Assembly: GCA_027068245.1 (NCBI GenBank)
Contig: JAMOUF010000084.1
Span: 1 to 12,932, forward strand
DNA: 12,932 nt
Direction of reading: 5' to 3'
Origin: Campylobacterales bacterium
Lineage (GTDB): Bacteria > Campylobacterota > Campylobacteria > Campylobacterales > Nitratiruptoraceae
The position numbers and the translations under genes were made by a program. The notes under the pieces are model-generated. The model was not told the DNA's origin. It saw only the letters and a list, made by a program, of their open reading frames with translations, and made no database searches. This document shows, in pieces, positions 6,679-12,932 of this stretch. The stretch's first letter is position 1, and each line of letters begins with the position of its first letter.

Positions 6679-9172
6679 GGTTAGAATCCATGAGATTGCC
6701 AGTGAGTTGGGACTCAAAAGTAAAGATGTTATTGAAAAGGCCAAAGAGATAGGTTTAAATATAAGGGCAGCCTCAAGCTCCGTAACCATAGAGGAGGCTG
6801 AAAAACTTACAGAGTATATCATGAGTGGCGGCAGCAAGAGCGAGAGCAAGGAGGCTGTGGAACCAAAGAGCGTTAAGCCGAAAAAGGTTCCTGCAGAGAA
6901 AAAAGCGGAGCCAAAGGAGAGTCCAACAGAGGTTGTGGAGGAAAAAGCTGAGCCTGCCGAGAAAAAAGAGAGTATAGTCCCGCCTAAACTCAACAAAAGA
7001 AGAGGGCTGGTTATCGTAAAGAAAAAGCGGCCGAAAGAGAGTCCAAAGGCAGAAAAAGAGGTAAAAGCCCCGGCTTTGGAGGGTGAAGATTACGAGCCTA
7101 TGGAGCTGAAACGAAAGCCCAAAAAGAGCAAAAAGAGCGCCCCCGCAGTATCCAAAAAAGAGGGCGAGAAGCTGGAAATCCTGGATGACAGAGATATTGC
7201 GAGCATCAGCGAGGAGATAGAGCAGGAGGTGGAATTTCTGCCCGATTTCAACGAAGAACTTCAAAAGGTGGAAGAGGAGGCCAAAAAAGAGAAGGCCAAA
7301 CGGGATACCTCCAGGGTCAAGGTAGCCAGGAAAAGTTTCTCCGTAGAGCAGCAGGGCCTTAGCCGCGGCAAAAGAAAGAAAAGACGAAAAAAAGAGTCCA
7401 AAACCGGTGTAGAGGTAAAAGTGGTGGAGGTTCCACAAGAGGTCAGAGTTTACGAATTTGCCGAAAAAGCCGGCAAAAGCGTGGCCGATGTGATAAAGGT
7501 CCTTTTCAACCTCGGTATGATGGTTACCAAAAACGACTTTTTGGATAAAGACACCCTCGAGATACTTGCCGAAGAGTTCGATTTGGAAATCAAGATAAAA
7601 GATGTGTTCGAGGAGCTGGACTATGTGAAGGCATATGACGCGGTTGAGGACGACTATCTGGAGGAGAGGCCGCCTGTTATCACCATAATGGGGCACGTGG
7701 ACCACGGAAAGACCTCTTTGCTCGATAGGATTAGAAGTTCCAAAGTGGCCGAAAAAGAGGCTGGGGGCATCACCCAGCACATAGGTGCGTATATGGTAGA
7801 CAAAGATGGCAAAAAGATAACTTTCATAGATACTCCCGGACACGAGGCCTTTACCGAGATGAGGGCCAGGGGGGCTCAGGCAACCGATATCGCCATCATA
7901 GTGGTAGCGGCAGACGATGGAGTAAAGCCTCAGACCATAGAGGCCGTAAACCATGCCAAAAGCGCCGACGTTCCTATGATAATAGCCATAAACAAAATCG
8001 ACAAACCGGACGCGAATCCCGACTTGGTAAAATCACAGCTTGCCGAACTTGGAATTACGCCCACGGACTGGGGCGGGGACTATGAGTTTATCAATGTCAG
8101 CGCCAAAACCGGCGAGGGTATAGAGGATCTGCTCGATACCATTTTGCTTCAGGCAGAGCTTATGGAGCTTAAGGCCAATCCAAAAAGAGAGGCCAAAGCG
8201 GTGGTTATAGAGAGCTCTTTGGAAAAAGGAAGAGGGCCTACGGCTACGGTAATCGTCAAAAACGGCACCCTGAAAGTCGTCGACCATGTGGTATGCGGCG
8301 TGGCCTTCGGCCGCGTCAGGGCCATTATAGACGACCTTGGCAGACAGATAAAAGATAGAAAACCCAGCGAGCCCGGTATGGTTATAGGGCTTGACAAAGT
8401 TCCGCCCGCGGGAGAGATTATGGTGGCCGTAAAAGATGCGGAGACCGCCAGGGTATACGCTCAAAGACGGGCTGAATACGAGAGGCAAAAAGAGCTTAGC
8501 AAGACTACCAAAGTTACTTTGGAAGAGCTTAGCCAGCTTGTAAAAGAGGGACAGGTCAAGAAACTGCCAGTTATCATCAAAGCGGATACCCAGGGCAGTC
8601 TGGAGGCGATAAAGGGCAGTCTGGATAAACTCAAAAACGAAGAGGTGAAGGTGGACGTCATCCACTCGGGAGTTGGAGCTATTAGCGAAAGCGACGTGAC
8701 TTTGGCGGATGCCAGCGACAACGCGGTGATTTTAGGATTTAACGTACGGCCTACGGGTACCGTCAAGAACAAGGCCAAACAGCTTGGCGTAAACATCAAA
8801 ATATACTCCATCATATACGACCTTATAGACGATGTAAAAGCCCTTCTTAGCGGGATGCTAAGCCCGATTATAAAAGAGGAGGCCATAGGCCAGGCGGAAG
8901 TAAGAGAGACCTTTAGTGTTCCAAAGGTGGGAACGGTGGCCGGATGTATCGTCACAGACGGCGTTATAGAGAGAAATGCCAAAGCCAGAGTCATCAGAGA
9001 CGGGGTCGTGGTATACGAGAGTGCCATCGCCTCTTTGAAGAGATTTAAAGAGGATGTGAAAGAGGTGACGAAAGGGTATGAGTGCGGTATCATGATTGAA
9101 AACTTTAACGATATAAAAGTGGGCGACGTGATAGAAGCTTATAAAGAGGTTGAAGAGGCGGCGACGCTTTAA
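6671..9172 (+). CDS. infB: Translation initiation factor IF-2
   Basis: IF2 is the GTPase that places initiator fMet-tRNA on the 30S subunit and promotes 50S joining. The 833-residue protein is full length. Domains in order: an IF2_N module at about 1-50; a long disordered, Lys/Glu/Pro/Ala-rich linker at about 55-245, including a basic run RGKRKKRRKK at 232-241; a second IF2_N-like module at about 256-310; and the G domain from about 335. G motifs are GHVDHGKT (341-348), GGITQH (365-370), DTPGH (387-391), NKID (441-444) and SAK (477-479). Domains II to IV follow to the C terminus. I chose the ATG at 6671, matching the usual MxKVRI start, with AAAGGAG at 6654-6660 ten bases upstream. A TTG at 6665, 4 bases from that site, would add two residues and cannot be excluded. 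Confidence 0.98.
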   Translation: MDKVRIHEIASELGLKSKDVIEKAKEIGLNIRAASSSVTIEEAEKLTEYIMSGGSKSESKEAVEPKSVKPKKVPAEKKAEPKESPTEVVEEKAEPAEKKESIVPPKLNKRRGLVIVKKKRPKESPKAEKEVKAPALEGEDYEPMELKRKPKKSKKSAPAVSKKEGEKLEILDDRDIASISEEIEQEVEFLPDFNEELQKVEEEAKKEKAKRDTSRVKVARKSFSVEQQGLSRGKRKKRRKKESKTGVEVKVVEVPQEVRVYEFAEKAGKSVADVIKVLFNLGMMVTKNDFLDKDTLEILAEEFDLEIKIKDVFEELDYVKAYDAVEDDYLEERPPVITIMGHVDHGKTSLLDRIRSSKVAEKEAGGITQHIGAYMVDKDGKKITFIDTPGHEAFTEMRARGAQATDIAIIVVAADDGVKPQTIEAVNHAKSADVPMIIAINKIDKPDANPDLVKSQLAELGITPTDWGGDYEFINVSAKTGEGIEDLLDTILLQAELMELKANPKREAKAVVIESSLEKGRGPTATVIVKNGTLKVVDHVVCGVAFGRVRAIIDDLGRQIKDRKPSEPGMVIGLDKVPPAGEIMVAVKDAETARVYAQRRAEYERQKELSKTTKVTLEELSQLVKEGQVKKLPVIIKADTQGSLEAIKGSLDKLKNEEVKVDVIHSGVGAISESDVTLADASDNAVILGFNVRPTGTVKNKAKQLGVNIKIYSIIYDLIDDVKALLSGMLSPIIKEEAIGQAEVRETFSVPKVGTVAGCIVTDGVIERNAKARVIRDGVVVYESAIASLKRFKEDVKEVTKGYECGIMIENFNDIKVGDVIEAYKEVEEAATL

Positions 9173-9181
9173 GGAGAGATT

Positions 9182-9535
9182 ATGGCAAAAGCACCTGGAC
9201 TCAAGGAAAAGAGAGCTGCATCGCTACTAAGAGAGCTTATAAGCGAAGCTTTGGGAACGCTTGACGATGAGGTTTTAAGAGGCCTTACCATTACAGATGT
9301 GGATGTGAAAAGAGGGATGTATGACGCCGATGTCTATATAGACGAATCGATATACTCCCCTGAAGAGAAAAAGGAGATTTTGAACCATCTAAAAAGGGCT
9401 TCAAAGGTGCTCCAGGGCTACTGTCTGGAGTCCAGCGGCTGGTTCAAATGTCCCAAATTTCATTTCAAATTTGACGACAGACTGCAAAAGCAGCAGAAAA
9501 TCGAAGAGCTTTTTGAAAAGATAAAGGAAAAGTGA
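9182..9535 (+). CDS. rbfA: 30S ribosome-binding factor RbfA
   Basis: RbfA is a small KH-fold assembly factor that binds the immature 30S subunit near helix 1 of 16S rRNA and helps its late maturation. The 117 residues match the usual size. The N-terminal helix with KRAASLLRELISEAL (10-24), the strand LRGLTITDVDVKRGMYDADVYI (roughly 32-53), and a KH core leading to a late helix rich in Lys and Glu fit the family. The family Ala-X-Gly turn is not obvious; the region near ESSGWFKCPKFHFKFDD appears to fill the final strand. An excellent ribosome site, AAGGAG at 9171-9176, overlaps the infB stop and lies 5 bases from the ATG. Position between infB and rimP strongly supports the call. Confidence 0.92.
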   Translation: MAKAPGLKEKRAASLLRELISEALGTLDDEVLRGLTITDVDVKRGMYDADVYIDESIYSPEEKKEILNHLKRASKVLQGYCLESSGWFKCPKFHFKFDDRLQKQQKIEELFEKIKEK

Positions 9536-9960
9536 TGTTGGAAAAAGAGATTCAAAAGATTGTGGAGTCCTGCGGGGCGAAACTATATGACATAGAGACC
9601 GTAAACGAGGGAGGAAAAACCATCTACAGGGTCACCATAACGGATAAAAACGGGGTCGATTTGGACAAATGCGCCAAAATCTCCAATCTGATATCCCCCC
9701 TTTTGGATGTAAATCCTCCTATAAGCGGCGATTACAATCTGGAGGTCAGCTCACCCGGAGTGGAGAGAAAACTTAAAAAACTCTCACATTTTGAAAACTC
9801 CAGACAAGAGAGTGCCAGAATCACCCTACAAAGCGGCCAAAGCATTGAGGGAAAGATAAAGGATGTAAAAGATAACAAAATCTTTTTGGAAACCAAAGAG
9901 GGTGAAGAAGAGATAGATTTCAACGACATCGCAAGCGCGAAGACAATCTTTGAATGGTAG
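9535..9960 (+). CDS. rimP: Ribosome maturation factor RimP
   Basis: RimP binds the 30S subunit and helps the late assembly of ribosomal protein S12 and neighbours. The 141-residue protein has an N-terminal alpha/beta domain (residues 1-75) with the family hallmark YNLEVSSPGVER at 66-77, and a C-terminal SH3-like domain (about 80-141) with the GKIKDVKDNKIFLE strand pattern. The predicted frame also offers a GTG at 9532. I take the ATG at 9535 because it forms a TGATG junction with the rbfA stop and stands 6 bases from AAGGA (9524-9528), against 3 bases for the GTG. It acts in the same process as the preceding infB and rbfA. It overlaps ribD by 7 bases. Confidence 0.94.
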   Translation: MLEKEIQKIVESCGAKLYDIETVNEGGKTIYRVTITDKNGVDLDKCAKISNLISPLLDVNPPISGDYNLEVSSPGVERKLKKLSHFENSRQESARITLQSGQSIEGKIKDVKDNKIFLETKEGEEEIDFNDIASAKTIFEW

Positions 9961-10955
9961 ATATCGACAGCTTCTATATGCAAGCGGCCCTGGATGAAGC
10001 CTGGAAATACCAGGGTCTTACATATCCAAACCCGGCGGTTGGTGCGGCGGTTTTAAAAGATGGCAGGCTGTTAAGCATCGCCGCACACAGTGAGGCTGGC
10101 AGACCCCACGCCGAGGTTTTGGCCATCAAGGAGGCCTATTACGCTCTTACCGGCGATGAAAAGATACTTCAGATAGAAGACGCCCTACATCTACACAACT
10201 ACCTTCAGTCAAATGCGGGCGACCTGTTTTACGACGCCACAATCTATGTAACCCTCGAGCCCTGTTTTCACTTTGGAAAGACACCGCCTTGCTCTTTGCT
10301 GCTGGCGAACTTGAATTTCAAAAGGGTGGTGATAGCCACTCTTGACCCAAACCCGAAAGCTGGCGGGGGCGCCAGGTATCTGCGGCAAAAAGGGGTCGAC
10401 GTAAAAGTCGGGGTATTGGAAGAGAGGGCAAAAGAGCTTATAGAGCCCTTTGTAAAGTGGAGCCGTGGGAGGTTTGTGTTTTTCAAACTGGCCCAGACAG
10501 TAAATGGCGCCATTAAAGGAGGGATTATAAGCTCTTTGGAATCCAGGGAGTATGTCCACCGTCTAAGGGATAAAGTGGAGCTGCTGGTAATCGGCGGAAG
10601 CACCGTCAGAGCGGACAGGCCTCTGCTCGATGCGCGGATGGTGGAAGGAAGGGCTCCGGATATTTTAATATACAGCAGAAAAAAAGGTTTTGACAAAAAG
10701 ATACCGCTTTTTGGAGTAGAGGGAAGAAAGGTCTATATAGAGAGCACCCTCGATAGAATCAAAAACTACAGATATGTGATGATAGAGGGAGGCGAGGGGA
10801 TGCTTAAGGCCACAAGAGCGGTATGTGACTGGTATCTGTGGTTTGTGGCCCCCTTTATGCTGGATATAAAAAATTATAAATTGGATAAAAAGATAACATT
10901 TTTAAAAACGCTTTCGCTAAAGAGCGATTTGATGATTTGGAGCAGGAATGGATAG
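9954..10955 (+). CDS. ribD: Bifunctional riboflavin biosynthesis protein RibD (deaminase/reductase), atypical proportions
   Basis: RibD deaminates the pyrimidine formed from GTP and then reduces its ribosyl side chain with NADPH, the second and third steps of riboflavin synthesis. The 333-residue protein has the deaminase zinc site at His52-Ala-Glu54 and Cys104/Cys113 (EPCFHFGKTPPC), plus NPAVGAA (26-32) and DPNPKAGGGA (131-140). Between HAE and the first Cys there are about 27 more residues than in E. coli RibD (roughly 65-92). The reductase domain (about 174-333) is short, near 160 residues against about 220, but keeps KLAQTVNGAIKGG, GGSTVRADRPLLDAR and MIEGGEGML. No Shine-Dalgarno precedes the ATG, so coupling to rimP is likely; an ATG at residue 9 is possible. 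It overlaps ubiE by 8 bases. Confidence 0.9.
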   Translation: MVDIDSFYMQAALDEAWKYQGLTYPNPAVGAAVLKDGRLLSIAAHSEAGRPHAEVLAIKEAYYALTGDEKILQIEDALHLHNYLQSNAGDLFYDATIYVTLEPCFHFGKTPPCSLLLANLNFKRVVIATLDPNPKAGGGARYLRQKGVDVKVGVLEERAKELIEPFVKWSRGRFVFFKLAQTVNGAIKGGIISSLESREYVHRLRDKVELLVIGGSTVRADRPLLDARMVEGRAPDILIYSRKKGFDKKIPLFGVEGRKVYIESTLDRIKNYRYVMIEGGEGMLKATRAVCDWYLWFVAPFMLDIKNYKLDKKITFLKTLSLKSDLMIWSRNG

Positions 10956-11640
10956 ACAGAAAAAAATTGTATCGATGTTCGACGATATAGCCAAAAGTTA
11001 CGATTTGGCGAACAGGGTGCTAAGTTTTGGCAGCGATATTGTCTGGAGAAAAAGAGCCTGCAAAAAGGCTGCCGAGTGTTACGGCAAAAAGGATGTGGAG
11101 CGCGTCGTGGACGTTGCCTGTGGAACCGGTGATATGCTGCAGTTTTGGCAAAAGGAGCTGAGCGCAAAAGAGTATCTGGGTGTGGACCCCTCCAAAAAGA
11201 TGCTTGAGGTGGCAAAAGAGAAGCTGCCCCAGTTCAAATTTATAGAGGGTTACGCCCAGAATCTGCCGCTAAAATCCCAAAGCGCCGATTTTTTAAGTAT
11301 CACTTACGGGATTAGAAACGTGGTGGATAGGATGGACGCGTTGAAAGAGTTTCACAGGGTGTTGAAAAAAGGGGGCGTTTTGGTGATTTTGGAGTTTACC
11401 AAGCGGGAAAAATCCACGCCATTGGATAAAGCGGTGGAGTTTTATATGAAGAGGGTGCTGCCAAAAATCGGGGGGTTCCTATCCGGAAACAAGGAGGCCT
11501 ATGAGTATCTGCCAAACTCCATAGATGGCTTTTTGACTACGGAGCAGCTTGTAAAAGAGTTGAGGCAGAGCGGCTTTGAGATAGAGGAGGTGAAGAGCTA
11601 CTCCTTTGGAATCTCCACTATGTTCATAGCGAAAAAATGA
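10948..11640 (+). CDS. ubiE: Demethylmenaquinone methyltransferase (UbiE/MenG family)
   Basis: This SAM-dependent C-methyltransferase of the UbiE/COQ5 family adds the last ring methyl group of menaquinone. Campylobacterota mostly respire with menaquinone made by the futalosine route, and lack ubiquinone, so demethylmenaquinone is the likely substrate (established for the phylum, inferred here). The 230 residues carry MFDDIAKSYDLANRVLSFG (10-28), SAM motif I VVDVACGTGDML (53-64), the acidic end of strand 2 GVDPSKKML (78-86), SITYGIRNV (117-125), the post-motif LKKGGVLVILEF (139-150), and YLPNSIDGF (187-195). GGAG at 10939-10942 lies 5 bases before the ATG. It overlaps xseA by 4 bases (ATGA). 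A ubiE-xseA pair is also known to me from C. jejuni. Confidence 0.95.
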   Translation: MDRQKKIVSMFDDIAKSYDLANRVLSFGSDIVWRKRACKKAAECYGKKDVERVVDVACGTGDMLQFWQKELSAKEYLGVDPSKKMLEVAKEKLPQFKFIEGYAQNLPLKSQSADFLSITYGIRNVVDRMDALKEFHRVLKKGGVLVILEFTKREKSTPLDKAVEFYMKRVLPKIGGFLSGNKEAYEYLPNSIDGFLTTEQLVKELRQSGFEIEEVKSYSFGISTMFIAKK

Positions 11641-12881
11641 CCCTTTTTAGCGTTAGTGAGCTTAACGAGCAGATAAAATCCCTTCTTGAAAGCCATTTTA
11701 TATCCGTCTACGTTGAGGGCGAGGTAAGCCGCCCCACCTACCACGGCAGCGGCCACCTCTATTTCAGTCTAAAAGACAGCGACAGCGTGGTGAAGTGCGT
11801 AATGTTTAGAAGCAGCGTGGCTAAACTTAGATTTAGGCTGGAAGAGGGCCAGAAGGTCATGGTGGGTGGAAAAATCGGTGTATACTCCCCAAGAGGCGAG
11901 TATCAGCTCTATGCAACCCATATCGAGCCCGCAGGAATCGGTGCGCTTAAGATGGCCTTCGAGCAGTTGAGGGAGCGGCTGAAAAAGATGGGCTATTTTG
12001 AAAACAAAAAGCCCATACCAAAAGATATAGAAAAAGTGGCTATCGTCACCTCCCTTAGCGGGGCTGCTCTTAGTGATATGAAAAGGGTGCTAAAGAAGAG
12101 ATGGAACCTGGTGAAGGTATATGTGGTGGATACGCTGGTGCAGGGAAAGGATGCGGCACCGATGATAGCCGATGCGATAGCGTATGCGGATACTCTTGGC
12201 GTGGACGCCATCATAGTCTCCAGAGGTGGAGGAAGTCTGGAGGATTTGTGGGCCTTCAACGAGGAGGTGGTGGCCGAGGCGATATACAGGGCCAAAACTC
12301 CCGTAATCTCCGCCGTGGGGCATGAGAGGGACTATCTAATCAGCGATTTCGTGGCCGACCTGAGGGCTCCGACGCCAAGCGCTGCCATAGAGATGATATT
12401 TCCGGATAGGGGCGAGAGACTGCTCTATCTGGATGAGCTTATGGAGCAGTTCGATAAAAGGTTTAGTCATATCTTTTATCAAAAATCCAGCCAGCTGGAG
12501 CATTTGAGAGATTCTCTCTCAAGCCTCTCCCCTACCCAAAAACTCTCCAGCCTAAACAGCGAGCTTTTGGCTCTCAAAGCCTCGCTGAACCGGGCGGTAG
12601 AGGCCAAAATCTCCAAAGAGTCCGCTCTGCCGGCACATCTGAAGGATATGTTAAGCAGCTCTATCGATGCGGTTTTGCAAAACAAAGAGCACGCTTTGGA
12701 ACTTTTGGGTCAGAAACTAAAAGGTGCCCTGAAGGCCAGGGAGCTGCCTCCTGGAGCCGCACAGGTGGTAAAAGATGGCAGGCCCGTGGAGCTTGAGGAG
12801 CTGAAGGTTGGCGATGAGGCCGAGCTGCAAAGCCTTAGCCGCAGAGTCCGGATAAAGGTAACTGGAACGGATGAGATATAG
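11637..12881 (+). CDS. xseA: Exodeoxyribonuclease VII large subunit XseA
   Basis: XseA is the catalytic subunit of exonuclease VII, which degrades single-stranded DNA from both ends into oligonucleotides together with several small XseB subunits. The 414 residues are somewhat shorter than E. coli XseA (about 456). Residues 1-98 form the OB-fold for ssDNA (SVSELNEQIK, VEGEVSRPTYHGSGHLYFSLKD). The catalytic core holds VTSLSGAALSDM (137-148), VQGKDAA (168-174), SRGGGSLEDLWAFNEE (195-210), SAVGHERD (225-232) and DFVADLRAPTPSAA (237-250). About 260-370 is helical and probably coiled coil, where XseB binds. A short C-terminal beta tail follows. No xseB is in view. The ATG overlaps the ubiE stop, with only a weak upstream ribosome site, so translation is probably coupled. 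Confidence 0.96.
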   Translation: MTLFSVSELNEQIKSLLESHFISVYVEGEVSRPTYHGSGHLYFSLKDSDSVVKCVMFRSSVAKLRFRLEEGQKVMVGGKIGVYSPRGEYQLYATHIEPAGIGALKMAFEQLRERLKKMGYFENKKPIPKDIEKVAIVTSLSGAALSDMKRVLKKRWNLVKVYVVDTLVQGKDAAPMIADAIAYADTLGVDAIIVSRGGGSLEDLWAFNEEVVAEAIYRAKTPVISAVGHERDYLISDFVADLRAPTPSAAIEMIFPDRGERLLYLDELMEQFDKRFSHIFYQKSSQLEHLRDSLSSLSPTQKLSSLNSELLALKASLNRAVEAKISKESALPAHLKDMLSSSIDAVLQNKEHALELLGQKLKGALKARELPPGAAQVVKDGRPVELEELKVGDEAELQSLSRRVRIKVTGTDEI

Positions 12882-12932
12882 GCTCTTTGTCTATGGCACC
12901 CTGAAAAGTGGTTTTTGCAACCATATATTTTT
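12871..12932 (+). CDS. Gamma-glutamylcyclotransferase-like (AIG2/GGCT family) protein, N-terminal fragment
   Basis: An ATG at 12871, 11 bases inside the end of xseA, opens a frame that runs off the window after 20 codons. The residues RLFVYGTLKSGFCNH match the start of the AIG2/GGCT-like fold, whose N-terminal strand and glycine loop read YGTLxxG and bind the gamma-glutamyl group. Members include gamma-glutamylaminecyclotransferases, YtfP-type proteins and several of unknown substrate. The fragment is too short to choose among them. The catalytic glutamate of the family would lie well beyond the window. The overlap with xseA suggests the same operon. Confidence 0.7.
   Translation, partial: MRYRLFVYGTLKSGFCNHIF

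Noticed and set aside
6671..7420. Internal start producing a shorter IF2 form, as in E. coli
   Set aside because: In-frame Met codons exist in the linker (for example residue 144), but none has a convincing ribosome site that I can see.
6773..7954. A 393-codon open frame on the - strand opposite infB
   Set aside because: It lies opposite the IF2 linker and G domain. The bias of Lys, Glu and Ala codons removes stops from the complement. The product is rich in Leu, Phe and Tyr without a family pattern, and has no ribosome site or promoter.
12101..12325. A + strand frame of 74 codons inside xseA
   Set aside because: It overlaps the most conserved part of XseA in another frame and encodes a glycine- and arginine-rich product typical of shadow frames.
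1..12932. A hidden novel system, mobile element, CRISPR array or RNA gene
   Set aside because: Every stretch is taken up by recognisable housekeeping genes with gaps of at most 35 bases. I saw no repeat arrays, terminal inverted repeats, integrase or transposase, and no room for tRNA or rRNA genes.

Overview
This 12.9 kb window is a compact block of housekeeping genes, all on the + strand and with almost no intergenic DNA. The protein sequences suggest a member of the Campylobacterota (Epsilonproteobacteria). The clues are the LpxC / short TsaB-like protein / ThrB / YlxR / IF2 / RbfA / RimP order, which I recall from Campylobacter jejuni; the nadA-nadC pair and the ubiE-xseA pair, also recalled from this phylum; a RibD with a long insertion in the deaminase domain; and heavy use of ATA, AGA and AGG codons. 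Base composition looks moderate, less AT-rich than Campylobacter or Nautilia. That would fit a free-living, perhaps marine, relative, but I cannot name a genus.

Layout. Positions 1-24 hold the last codons of an upstream gene. Positions 21-4148 hold nadA and nadC (quinolinate and nicotinate mononucleotide synthesis for NAD), a DHH/DHHA1 phosphoesterase of the NrnA type, and a membrane-anchored M23 peptidoglycan peptidase. A 35-base gap carries a probable extended -10 promoter. Positions 4184-6407 hold lpxC (lipid A), a short diverged TsaB-like protein and thrB (threonine). A 34-base gap carries the best promoter of the window, TGATATAAT, placed so close to the next ATG that the transcript may be leaderless. 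Positions 6442-9960 hold the translation genes ylxR, infB, rbfA and rimP. Positions 9954-12881 continue without a gap into ribD (riboflavin), ubiE/menG (menaquinone methylation) and xseA (exonuclease VII large subunit). The window closes on the first 20 codons of a gamma-glutamylcyclotransferase-like gene.

The genes look like three transcription units, split at the two gaps. Within each unit, neighbours overlap by 1 to 20 bases or are separated by 3 to 9 bases, so translational coupling is likely. The third unit mixes translation-initiation factors with cofactor synthesis and DNA repair. This grouping is typical of the phylum's scattered operons and does not imply a shared pathway.

I found no RNA gene, CRISPR array, mobile element, phage gene, long repeat or convincing terminator, and no novel defence or biosynthetic system. 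No gene-free stretch exceeds 35 bases. The points most worth following are the possibly leaderless ylxR start, the diverged TsaB, and the unusual RibD with an enlarged deaminase domain and a compact reductase domain.
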